Virus record (IMG/VR): IMGVR_UViG_3300046461_000454
Location: 1 to 64,000 of that record
Source of the DNA: a virus
Reading direction: 5' to 3' (one strand)
Length of the DNA: 64,000 nucleotides
The translations under genes were made by a program, and so were the position numbers. The notes under the pieces were generated by a model, which did no database searches, had not been told where the DNA came from, and worked only from the letters and a program-made list of their open reading frames with translations. Shown here one piece after another: positions 34,354 through 42,107 of this stretch (its first letter is position 1; the number at the start of each line of letters is the position of its first letter).

Positions 34354-34980
34354 ATGACTACTTTCGCAATCGGCGGCCAAAGCTCGGGTGATTTTCGGGA
34401 AACGTCTGGTCGTGTTCAACTGTTCCACGTAGTGACCCGCAACAGCGTCGGTCTGCTATCGCCGGATGGTTTCACACAGGCTAATCCTCCCGGGGGTCTC
34501 GCGATTGGCGCCACGTCTACAACTCTAGCCAGCATCACTAAGGTTGGCGTTCTTGGTGGATCGGTGGCTTTCACGCGCCGCGACATCGGGAATAACTATA
34601 TCGGCGGCCCCAAGGCTGCCTCTGCGGCTGCCAGTGGCGTGGCTGCGGGCATCCTGCCTCTCGGGATCTTCTTGAATGATGCGCTTGGTAACGCATTCGA
34701 GAACACGCCGGGTGTTGCATCAGGTCGTGCGCCTTACGTGACCGGCAGTGGCTCGTGCGTCGGCGTTTCGATCTATGAGACGAAGGTGCAATCGGGCGGT
34801 TTTGCTGCTCTCACATATGCCGTTGGTGACAAGCTCTATGCTTCGATCAACGGTCTGCTGACGAACACCATCGCTGACTCTCTGGACAGCATCACCCCTG
34901 GCGTTGCCACGGTGATTGGTATCGTCAAGGTCGCTCCGGACGCCAACTCCTCACTCCTAGTCCTGGACCTCCGGGTCTGA
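34354..34980 (+). CDS. Probable capsid decoration or head protein
   Basis: ATG 34354 is preceded by AAGGAGA. The 208-residue product is small-residue-rich (Gly, Ala, Ser, Thr), with beta-like patches such as GGSVAFTRRDIGNNY and a C-terminal strand SSLLVLDLRV. It lies 38 bases before the major capsid protein gene, the usual place for a decoration or cement protein. It has a strong ribosome site, as expected for an abundant virion protein. No named family is recognised. Confidence 0.5.
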   Translation: MTTFAIGGQSSGDFRETSGRVQLFHVVTRNSVGLLSPDGFTQANPPGGLAIGATSTTLASITKVGVLGGSVAFTRRDIGNNYIGGPKAASAAASGVAAGILPLGIFLNDALGNAFENTPGVASGRAPYVTGSGSCVGVSIYETKVQSGGFAALTYAVGDKLYASINGLLTNTIADSLDSITPGVATVIGIVKVAPDANSSLLVLDLRV

Positions 34981-35018
34981 GTCATTAGGCAAAGAAGAAT
35001 AGGAGCCCAGGAAAAACC

Positions 35019-35900
35019 ATGGCACACCAAGTTTCTAATCAACTCAAGCAGCAGGTCATTAGTGAGTACATTAAGACCGCTGCAGGCCGCCAGAAGCTCG
35101 CCGCTTCGATGGTGCAGCCCCTGCGTCTGCGTCGCGACTATTCGGCTGTAGGTCGTAAGACCTTCCTGGTCGAGCAGCTGCCTGATGGCGCTCTCCCAAT
35201 CTACGACAAGGACCCGGATGTTACGGCGTTCGTTGTCGGCGAAGAGGGCGAGAACATCCTTGCGATTCAGAAGCCACGGCGCGTGATCTTCCCGCTGTTC
35301 GAGATTGCTTCGAACCCGGAGATCCCGCTCACGCAAATCAAGGAGCGTCGCTTCGATCTGATCGAGCGTGCTCAGGATCTTGCGAAGGCACAGATTCAGG
35401 CCGCGGAAGATGAGCGTACGTTTGCGATCATGGACAGCATCGCTGTCTCTGGTTTCGACACGCTGCCCGGCCAGACGAACCCGGACGTTCCGGTCGTCGC
35501 CCCAATCAGCCCGTCTGTTTTGGCTGATGCGTTTGCTGAGATCGAGCGTCACGACCTTCGTGTCGCCCGCATCTACATGAACGCGGTCGACTATGCCGAC
35601 ATTCGTAAGTTCGGTCGCGACATCCTGGACATTGAGAGCCAGGCCACGTTGCTCAAGACAGGTCTCCAGGCCGTTCTCTGGGGAGCTCAGATCATCACGT
35701 CACGTCTCGTGCCCGCTGGCTTCACATACGTGTGCTGCGAGCCCGAGCAGTTCGGTCGTATCCCGGTTCGTACCGAGATCACCGTCCTTTCGGCAGACGA
35801 TCCGAAGGCTCGTACGATTGGTTTCTCATGTTTTGAGAACTTGGGCATCGGTGCGTTCAACCCGCGTGGTCTGACCCGCGTGGTCATCACCCGCGTCTGA
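35019..35900 (+). CDS. Major capsid protein (HK97 fold)
   Basis: The 293-residue product is the best major capsid candidate. A helical N-terminal segment (QVISEYIKTAAGRQKLAAS) is followed by VGRKTFLVEQLPDGALPIYD and a spine-helix-like region (RRFDLIERAQDLAKAQIQAAEDE). The C-terminal part, VRTEITVLSADDPKARTIGF and ENLGIGAFNPRGLTRV, is characteristic of capsid proteins from large phages. An AGGAA ribosome site and a strong downstream terminator fit high expression. At 293 residues it is short for a T4-type gp23. An N-terminal cut by the head protease is possible but not visible. Confidence 0.88.
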   Translation: MAHQVSNQLKQQVISEYIKTAAGRQKLAASMVQPLRLRRDYSAVGRKTFLVEQLPDGALPIYDKDPDVTAFVVGEEGENILAIQKPRRVIFPLFEIASNPEIPLTQIKERRFDLIERAQDLAKAQIQAAEDERTFAIMDSIAVSGFDTLPGQTNPDVPVVAPISPSVLADAFAEIERHDLRVARIYMNAVDYADIRKFGRDILDIESQATLLKTGLQAVLWGAQIITSRLVPAGFTYVCCEPEQFGRIPVRTEITVLSADDPKARTIGFSCFENLGIGAFNPRGLTRVVITRV

Positions 35901-35933
35901 TCTAAGTAGCTTGAAATGACTTGACGTAACCTG

Positions 35934-35971
35934 AGAGGCCGATCCAGAGATGGATTGGCCTCTTGTTCTTT
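35934..35971 (+). terminator. Intrinsic terminator after the major capsid gene
   Basis: AGAGGCC-G-ATCC (35934-35945) pairs with GGAT-T-GGCCTCT (35952-35963) around loop AGAGAT, with one internal mismatch. A T-rich tail (TGTTCTTT) follows. This is a good Rho-independent terminator on the + strand, 34 bases after the capsid stop codon, and probably ends a head-gene transcript. Confidence 0.82.
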
Positions 35972-36010
35972 GGGGCTGCGGATGCAGAACTTCTTATCTT
36001 GGGGTGAAGT

Positions 36011-36328
36011 ATGGCGAATGTACGCGATGAATTTGAAGCGGCGCTTAGGGCTGAACGGGTAGCGGCTCGCAGTAAGGTTGCTGGTCATGACGGCGATGAG
36101 TTCTACGAGCTCATGAACGACCACTGGAACCACGTCAAGTACGACGAAAAAACCGGAAAGGGTGAGGCTCGCGCTGGGCAGCTCGGCATGATTCGTTGGC
36201 ATACTTCCGGTAGTGATGCGGCCGTTGTTGTTACAATCGACCAGTTTCCACGAATCAAGGCGAGCGCCGACCAGGCTGCCAAGGCGTTGGAGGAGTTGGC
36301 GAAGGTTCTCGATCGGTACGGCATATAG
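36011..36328 (+). CDS. Hypothetical protein
   Basis: The 105-residue protein starts at ATG 36011 behind TTGGGGTGAAG. It is charged and helical (DEFEAALRAERVAARSK, and KASADQAAKALEELAKVLDRYGI at the end), with a central strand (AAVVVTIDQFPRI). No family is recognised. It is the first gene after the capsid terminator. Confidence 0.65.
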   Translation: MANVRDEFEAALRAERVAARSKVAGHDGDEFYELMNDHWNHVKYDEKTGKGEARAGQLGMIRWHTSGSDAAVVVTIDQFPRIKASADQAAKALEELAKVLDRYGI

Positions 36329-36337
36329 CCCGCTGAT

Positions 36338-37111
36338 ATGACCTACGACTTCCGAGACAGGCTTGCTGGCGACGTGATCCCGTTCGGGGGTAAGCACGTC
36401 AAGAATCCGCACGTGATCAAGATTCACGGCGAGAAGTATTTCTTGTCGGATGATGGTGGCCCGCTAGGTACCGCAGAGGAGCAGGCCGAGTGGGCGGGTG
36501 ATGCTCGGATCATCATGGGGCCTGGTGCCGGCAAGTTCAAATACCTGTGGGTGCACGACACCGACCGCCAGCTTGTGGTGATGTGGCGAGCTCACGACGG
36601 CAACGAGAAGTTGTCGGACCGCGCGAGCGGCATGACGCATAAGCTGGTACAGCTCGGCAAGAAGAGCCAGCTCAACCGGGTGGATCACGGGACCTTCGTG
36701 GTCATCGAGCGTGCAATGGCTGAAGCGGCACGCGAGAACGAGGATGCTCTGAGGCAATACATCTCGGAGATCGAGTCTGATTTTCAGAAGTCGGTGAATG
36801 AGCTGACGCAGCAGTACTTCGATCAGTACGTTCGCCCAGATGTTGAGCGGGCAATCTCGGCGGTCCAATCCGGGGCTGTACCGTTGGGTTTCAAGCCATT
36901 CGGGAATCCCGAGGATCGCGAGCGCCAGATGACGACCAAGGTCATCTCGGATGTGATGGCGCGGAACTTTTCAGAGAAGCTTGTCGAGCAGTACGTTCGT
37001 GATCAGGGCGTTGACCTGGACGCTCCTAACGCAGACAATCAGGCCGTGCAGTGGGCTGTTGGGGACGTTCATGACGCTGTGTACCGCGAGTACTTGCCGG
37101 ACCGCGCCTGA
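36338..37111 (+). CDS. Hypothetical protein
   Basis: The 257-residue protein has an N-terminal beta-rich half (YFLSDDGGP, then FKYLWVHDTDRQLVVMWRAHDG) and a helical C-terminal half (SEIESDFQKSVNELTQQYFDQ). No catalytic motif is recognised. It begins 9 bases after the previous stop and lies in a group of small accessory genes. Function unknown. Confidence 0.65.
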   Translation: MTYDFRDRLAGDVIPFGGKHVKNPHVIKIHGEKYFLSDDGGPLGTAEEQAEWAGDARIIMGPGAGKFKYLWVHDTDRQLVVMWRAHDGNEKLSDRASGMTHKLVQLGKKSQLNRVDHGTFVVIERAMAEAARENEDALRQYISEIESDFQKSVNELTQQYFDQYVRPDVERAISAVQSGAVPLGFKPFGNPEDRERQMTTKVISDVMARNFSEKLVEQYVRDQGVDLDAPNADNQAVQWAVGDVHDAVYREYLPDRA

Positions 37112-37135
37112 AAGCTTTTATCGCTTGGCGTGGGT

Positions 37136-37507
37136 ATGCAATACGACTTTCGGCGCCGCCAGGCCGGTCAACGTGACTTGATCGATACCTTTGAGTCATA
37201 CATTCAAAAGGTAGAGGAGACAGCCAAGAAGGCTGCTAGGAAGGCCGCACGGGTGACGCTTAGCATTGCTGCGGAGCAACTTAGCAACTTTGGGTTGGAG
37301 TTGGACCTCGACAAGTCGCAGATCTCGAAGTTTCGCGTGGGTAGCGATTCAGCAATGATCGACGGGTCTTTGACGATCATTGACCCTACGGGCAAGTTCG
37401 ACGAGAAGTTCCTCAAGGATGCGATCTTCGACGCAACCAATGTCACGTGCAAGAGGGTGCAACAGCGCGGCAACGAGTGGTTCTGCCAGTTCAGCGTCGG
37501 CGGCTGA
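37136..37507 (+). CDS. Hypothetical protein
   Basis: ATG 37136 was chosen; GTG 37130 is also possible. The 123-residue protein has a Lys/Ala-rich coiled coil (IQKVEETAKKAARKAARVTL) followed by a small alpha/beta domain ending near CKRVQQRGNEWFCQF. The two C-terminal cysteines are 13 residues apart. No named family. It lies just before the HAD phosphatase gene. Confidence 0.6.
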   Translation: MQYDFRRRQAGQRDLIDTFESYIQKVEETAKKAARKAARVTLSIAAEQLSNFGLELDLDKSQISKFRVGSDSAMIDGSLTIIDPTGKFDEKFLKDAIFDATNVTCKRVQQRGNEWFCQFSVGG

Positions 37508-37530
37508 GTGCTCTGGTGTAGCGCCGCTGT

Positions 37531-37863
37531 ATGGCAAACGGTTGGTATGCAGTAGACTTGGACGGGACCCTCGCATACTACGATGAGTGGCGCGGCCCCA
37601 AGCACATCGGCGAGCCCATTCCATTGATGGCGGCTCGGGTCGAGACTTGGCTCGCAGACGGTAAGACGGTGAAGATCTTCACTGCCCGCGCAGCCTCCAC
37701 GTACACGGAGCGTGAGCTCGCCATCGAGGCCATCCAGGATTGGACCGAGAAACACTTCGGTGTTCGGCTGGAGGTGACCGCCGAGAAGGATTTCAGGATG
37801 GTGCAGCTCTGGGATGACTTGGCCCGGCAGGTCAAGGAAAACACTGGGGTCTTGGTCAAGTAA
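37531..37863 (+). CDS. HAD-superfamily phosphatase-like protein
   Basis: The 110-residue product has the HAD signature Asp9-x-Asp11-GT in AVDLDGTLAYY, then HIGEPIPLMAARVETWLADGKTVKIFTARA, then a C-terminal acidic motif near LWDDLA, preceded by a KDF. This short family is common in phages and resembles the phosphatase half of polynucleotide kinase. Whether it acts on nucleotides, DNA ends or another phosphate ester cannot be told from sequence. The kinase half is absent. It is flanked by unknown genes. Confidence 0.85.
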   Translation: MANGWYAVDLDGTLAYYDEWRGPKHIGEPIPLMAARVETWLADGKTVKIFTARAASTYTERELAIEAIQDWTEKHFGVRLEVTAEKDFRMVQLWDDLARQVKENTGVLVK

Positions 37864-37899
37864 GCGGTCGCAATAATCTGTGCCTTTGCTGGCTCATAC

Positions 37900-38148
37900 A
37901 TGAGCGAGGCATTGGCGAGCAGGGTCTTTCAGCGTTGGGCACACGCGCAGCGTCCGCCCTTGATGACTACCCTGGAAATGAAGGCTGAGATCGCGGCGCT
38001 TGATAGTAAGCTCAAGACGCTGACCTTTCAAAAGGGTCACGCTACGAGCATCGGGCGGCGAAACGCGCTTGTCAACGCTATCAACGCCGCGATCCGCGAG
38101 CGCAACCAGTTGGCAAAACGGTACAACGAGACCGCCGGCCACGTCTAA
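37900..38148 (+). CDS. Small helical hypothetical protein
   Basis: The 82-residue protein begins with ALASRVFQRWAHAQ, similar to short Arg-rich motifs in other structural proteins here. A coiled-coil segment (MKAEIAALDSKLKTLTFQK) and a basic helix follow. It may be a small virion component. No known family. Confidence 0.6.
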   Translation: MSEALASRVFQRWAHAQRPPLMTTLEMKAEIAALDSKLKTLTFQKGHATSIGRRNALVNAINAAIRERNQLAKRYNETAGHV

Positions 38149-38236
38149 TGGCCAGATCAGAAGCTGCCGCATAAATAGTCTACCTATGGTTATCCTATTG
38201 GGAGGGCATCGTTCACGCCCTTCGATGGAGATCATA

Positions 38237-39310
38237 ATGGACCAAATCAGATTTAAGACAGGGGAGTTCCAAGCCTTCACGGCCACTCGTAGCTTCGCAC
38301 TTGGGAACTTCAATGTGCGGGTCGAGAACGGCACGGAGCTCGAGTTCGACGGCTCTACGGTGAAGTACGCTGGTGCGGAATATGCTTTTCCCCAGCTCCG
38401 CGGGGCTCTCTCTGCAGCGTGGATTGTGCTGACTGAGAGCTACGACTCAACCGACCCGGCATACGGACGGCCGCTTGCAGCTAAGATCCAGGTGCGTTCT
38501 GCCACAGAGCGAGACCAGCCCAAAACGATGATCGCCACTGTCGAGCAGGACGAGCGCATCGTGATGAACTATAGCGAGCACGCCTCCAACACGAAGGCAG
38601 CAAATCGCCGCACGGCATCTGAAGCCGGATCCGATGGCGTCCCGGTGCGTAAGCTCAAGACCCCTGCGGTCTCGACCACGAACATAGCTGAGGCCCGGGA
38701 GGTCTTGAATGCGCTCGACCACGTGAGCATCACTCCTGGCCAGGGCATCTCCGTAGAGGAGATGCTGGAGCGCATGAGCGATGTGGAGCGGGAGGCCTAC
38801 TTGCTCAAGAAGGAGGCCGTCAAAGCCAGCTATGCGCAGGCTGTGGCGAGCTCGGGGTCCGGTAGGACCGTCGGCAAGATAAGGACAGCGTCGGGGTCCA
38901 AGACGACGTCCGAGGGCATGACCGTCACGGGCTCCACGGGCGGCGGGATCGAGACCTGGGATGGCGGCGACGCGGAGGTTGTGGCCAGTGTGGGGGAGGT
39001 CACCTCAAAGACCGTCGAGGATGGCATCACGTTCTCGAATACGAACGTCCCGACCGCAAAAGCCGCGAGGAAGCCTACAGTCAAGGCGGCCATACCGCCG
39101 ATGAGTGCGGCGGTGCGTCTGAGGATCGCCAAGGCCCTTTGCCCGGACTTCCCTGAGTCCTACGACTTCACGGCCCCGACAAAGAAGAAGCTGGCGCGTC
39201 TGCAGGCCGATTTTGAGGACCGGCTAGACATTCTGCGTGCCGTGTTTGCTGCGGAAGAAGAAGTCATCAAATCGCAGATCCTCGCGCTGTTCCCTCAGGC
39301 CTTTGCCTGA
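38237..39310 (+). CDS. Hypothetical virion-like protein
   Basis: I chose ATG 38237 with GGAG 6 bases upstream; a longer frame from 38069 lacks a ribosome site. The 357-residue protein has an N-terminal beta domain (GEFQAFTATRSFALGNFNVRVENG), a middle low-complexity Ser/Thr/Gly-rich region and a C-terminal helical domain (KKLARLQADFEDRLDILRAVFAAEEE). Probably structural. No known family is recognised. Confidence 0.65.
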   Translation: MDQIRFKTGEFQAFTATRSFALGNFNVRVENGTELEFDGSTVKYAGAEYAFPQLRGALSAAWIVLTESYDSTDPAYGRPLAAKIQVRSATERDQPKTMIATVEQDERIVMNYSEHASNTKAANRRTASEAGSDGVPVRKLKTPAVSTTNIAEAREVLNALDHVSITPGQGISVEEMLERMSDVEREAYLLKKEAVKASYAQAVASSGSGRTVGKIRTASGSKTTSEGMTVTGSTGGGIETWDGGDAEVVASVGEVTSKTVEDGITFSNTNVPTAKAARKPTVKAAIPPMSAAVRLRIAKALCPDFPESYDFTAPTKKKLARLQADFEDRLDILRAVFAAEEEVIKSQILALFPQAFA

Positions 39311-39337
39311 AGGTCGGGCTCGGCGCCCTGAAGTGTG

Positions 39338-40735
39338 ATGTTTTCTTTGTGGGAACGCTCACGTGACCCATTTGCGACCTGGGAGCGTGTTCCATTGGAC
39401 GATCGGTGCTTGAAGCAAGCCAAGACAGCCTCGGGGATCTCTGTCTTCCTCCTTGAGGAACTTGGCGATGCTCGGCTTAGAACTAATCAGCTCAAGAACT
39501 ACATCGATGAGGCTAACGAACTGATCGAGAAGTCGGAGCACCGCGACCACTTTTTCGAGGTCGCGGGCCATCTGTTGCATGCCATCCCAGACACCTTGAT
39601 GCGCGTGACCAAGTCATTGGATGCGGCAGCGATGGCCGTAGCGCGATGGGATTACGAAGAGATCAAAGACGACCTCAGACCTGAGAAAGTCGAACAGCTG
39701 GAGGACGCTCTGAAAGACGTCCGAGTGCGTCGTGTCAAGCGAAAGTCATCACAACCGGAGTCACGCATGAGAGTTCAAGATGCTGCAGTACAGTTGAAGC
39801 GGGTCGCCGCTCAGATCGAAGAGACGGGACATGTCGATACGGAGTCTTTGACTCGGCTGATCGCTTCCCTTGAGGGGGACGCGGTGCGTACTGCGTCATC
39901 CAATCAAGAAGTGGCGGTAACGCTGCGTCGGCTGGCTCATGGGCTCGGCAATGAAAAGAAGCGTCCGAGCCGTCTAATGCTCGCGGCCATTCTCCGGCGT
40001 GTGTTGGGAGACAGTCTTGAGGTCAAGGCGGCGGCAGGGGTCAAGACCGCCGACGCTGGGGACCTCGGGGTTGATGGACCATACAACATGTCCCTTGGCT
40101 TTGATTATATCCGCGATGCTGCTCGTATTGCCTATATTCGAGGCACCTCGGGGAGCCAGATGCGTCAGGCATTCGACCAGCTGGCAAGCATCGTCTCGGA
40201 GATCGGACTCATGTGTGACAGCATCGGCGCGAGCGATGTGGCAGGTCTAGCCATTCGTATGAGCAAGGCCGTCCGGCTCGCGCGGCGTTACCTGAAGCCC
40301 GATGTGATGGATTCGATGGTGCTGGCGTCGGATGAGAAGGAGTCACGGTTCGAAGAGGGTAAGCCCGCGGATCCTACGAAAGACATGTCCGAAGAGGATG
40401 CCAAAGCATGGAAAGCCAACACCGATAAGTACGAGGACAAGTTCAAGTCCGCGTCGGATGAGAAGGAGTCAAGATTCGAAGAGGGCAAGCCCGCGGATCC
40501 TACGAAAGACATGTCCGAAGAGGATGCCAAAGCATGGAAAGCCAATACCGATAAGTACGAGGACAAATTCAAATCCGCGTCGGATGAGAAGGAGTCACGG
40601 TTCGAAGAAGGCAAACCGGCTGATCCTACAGACAACATGTCCGATGAGGAGGCGAAGGAGTGGGAATCTAACACCGATAAGTACAAGGACAAGTTCAAGA
40701 AGGCTAGCGGGGGCTCGGATCCCTGGAAGGTCTAG
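39338..40735 (+). CDS. Hypothetical protein with a 3 x 42-residue C-terminal repeat
   Basis: The 465-residue product (ATG 39338; GTG 39335 also possible) is mostly helical. The N-terminal part (about 1-320) is coiled-coil-like, for example LKNYIDEANELIEKSEHRDH. The last third is three near-identical 42-residue repeats of the type ASDEKESRFEEGKPADPT followed by a WKANTDKYEDKFK end, and a short tail DPWKV. The repeats are highly charged and may form extended helices. Unknown function; position suggests a virion or neck-associated protein. Confidence 0.7.
   Translation: MFSLWERSRDPFATWERVPLDDRCLKQAKTASGISVFLLEELGDARLRTNQLKNYIDEANELIEKSEHRDHFFEVAGHLLHAIPDTLMRVTKSLDAAAMAVARWDYEEIKDDLRPEKVEQLEDALKDVRVRRVKRKSSQPESRMRVQDAAVQLKRVAAQIEETGHVDTESLTRLIASLEGDAVRTASSNQEVAVTLRRLAHGLGNEKKRPSRLMLAAILRRVLGDSLEVKAAAGVKTADAGDLGVDGPYNMSLGFDYIRDAARIAYIRGTSGSQMRQAFDQLASIVSEIGLMCDSIGASDVAGLAIRMSKAVRLARRYLKPDVMDSMVLASDEKESRFEEGKPADPTKDMSEEDAKAWKANTDKYEDKFKSASDEKESRFEEGKPADPTKDMSEEDAKAWKANTDKYEDKFKSASDEKESRFEEGKPADPTDNMSDEEAKEWESNTDKYKDKFKKASGGSDPWKV
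40325..40702 (+). repeat. Three tandem 126-bp coding repeats
   Basis: Units begin at 40325, 40451 and 40577. Units 1 and 2 encode the same 42 residues and differ by only a few bases. Unit 3 is more diverged near its end (DNMSDEEAKEWES). This suggests a recent duplication of a unit and an older one. Each unit carries the ASDEKESRFEEGKPADPT core. Confidence 0.92.
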
Positions 40736-40740
40736 AGTGA

Positions 40741-41649
40741 GTGCCCGATCTGAAGCAACCGTTGATGACCAGGCCTGCTTATGGTGAGGGCGATCCAGCT
40801 CTGCCCAAGGGAGGCGAGCGCCTTGGTGAGTCGGGATTGCCAGGCGGCGGGCCGTCCAATGGCGCGAAGTTGCCGGGTGATGATGAGCCCGCGAGCAAGG
40901 GGTTGTCGCTCGACAACAAGATCCCCGGAACGTCTGTCCATGACAAAGATGAGAAGGACATTCGTGACTTCGACAAGGGCGATGATGAGAGCATCTATCG
41001 CACGGATAACGCTGATGATCAGCTGACGCATCGCGAGCGGATCGAATTCAAAGACGAGAACGCGAACAAGCACGATGGGATTGGAGCGTGGGGTAAGGGT
41101 GAATGGGAAGGCCCTAAGACCAAATACCCGTACCGTGACGACATCCCGAATACGGTGAATGCGTCAGCCGAGTTCGTGCTTGCCAGATGGGATGCGGAGC
41201 ACGCTCCTGTCAGGCGGATCGAAGCGGCCAAGCGGACCAAGATCGCTCTGCGCTTAGACTCGATCGTAAGCGGGTTGAATCCTAGGGTGAAATGGCGCTC
41301 GCGACGCTGTGGTGTGAAGCTCAAGCGAGCTGACACAAAGAACCTGCGATGGCTCTTGGCTGTGAACTGCGGGAACGTGGACCGGGTCGTCAAGATCAAG
41401 GGGGTCAGGAATGCGCGCATCACGAAGCTAACCAAGATGGACCTGGACCTTACTTGCTCGTGCCCGGCGTGGCGTTGGCAGGGGCCGGAGCACCATTCGA
41501 AGCGGGAGGATTACTTGGATGGCAAGCCCAGGGGGACTGCCTCGGTGCCGGTGATTCGCGACCCGACGATGGTCAACCGAGTCTGTAAGCACGTGGCTGC
41601 TGTACTCGCTCACGTGAAAGATTGGACTGTAGCAAAGCGAAAGATTTAG
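40741..41649 (+). CDS. SWIM-type zinc-finger protein
   Basis: The start is GTG 40741. The 302-residue protein has a disordered charged N-terminal part (Gly/Asp/Lys-rich, about 1-130), then an alpha/beta region. Its C-terminus contains a SWIM finger: CSC at residues 239-241 and VCKH at 282-284, i.e. CxC with a CxH 41 residues later. SWIM domains bind zinc and occur in DNA-binding and protein-interaction contexts. An FmdB-like zinc-ribbon gene follows immediately. The phage role is unknown. Confidence 0.75.
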   Translation: MPDLKQPLMTRPAYGEGDPALPKGGERLGESGLPGGGPSNGAKLPGDDEPASKGLSLDNKIPGTSVHDKDEKDIRDFDKGDDESIYRTDNADDQLTHRERIEFKDENANKHDGIGAWGKGEWEGPKTKYPYRDDIPNTVNASAEFVLARWDAEHAPVRRIEAAKRTKIALRLDSIVSGLNPRVKWRSRRCGVKLKRADTKNLRWLLAVNCGNVDRVVKIKGVRNARITKLTKMDLDLTCSCPAWRWQGPEHHSKREDYLDGKPRGTASVPVIRDPTMVNRVCKHVAAVLAHVKDWTVAKRKI

Positions 41650-41651
41650 AT

Positions 41652-42107
41652 ATGCCGCTATACGACACGCAATGTTCGACTTGTCAGAAGCAAGAGATAC
41701 GCAAGCTTTCCTTCGAGCAGTATGAGGGGGTGAGCTCGGGGACTGTCGTGCTGGCCTGTGCGTGCGGTGGAAAGCCGGACCTCGTGTTCGAACCGTCGGC
41801 TGTCAGCTTCGTGTTGAAGGACGGTGAGGCTGGCGGTTGGATTTCAAAGGCCACCAAAGAGAACAAGTATAGAGCTGCTCGCCGGCAGATCATGGGTCGC
41901 CGCGAGCGCGACCATGTGACGCCTAAGCGACTGGTTCCGAACCACAATGGGCAGGTGACTGGTTCGTGGTCGGAGGCCAAGGACGCGGCATACCAGTCTA
42001 CCTATGCGCGCGTGAATAGAGAGCACGGAGCTCGGGATGCGGCTCGCGCAGCCGCGGCGAGCGCCAAGACTTTCGATCCCCACATCAAGCGAGAGGCTGC
42101 CTCATGA
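41652..42107 (+). CDS. FmdB-like zinc-ribbon protein
   Basis: ATG 41652 is directly after the upstream stop. The 151-residue protein opens with PLYDTQCSTCQ and later has ACACGG, the four-cysteine zinc ribbon seen in FmdB-type regulatory proteins. A charged helical C-terminal half follows. In bacteria the family is small and poorly understood; in phages such ribbons may regulate transcription or be structural. It overlaps the fibre gene start by 4 bases (ATGA). Confidence 0.72.
   Translation: MPLYDTQCSTCQKQEIRKLSFEQYEGVSSGTVVLACACGGKPDLVFEPSAVSFVLKDGEAGGWISKATKENKYRAARRQIMGRRERDHVTPKRLVPNHNGQVTGSWSEAKDAAYQSTYARVNREHGARDAARAAAASAKTFDPHIKREAAS

Noticed and set aside
38171-38178. ATAAATAG resembling a T4-type late promoter
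   Set aside because: It is one short near-match (T4 type is TATAAATA). I found no repeated occurrence before other late genes.
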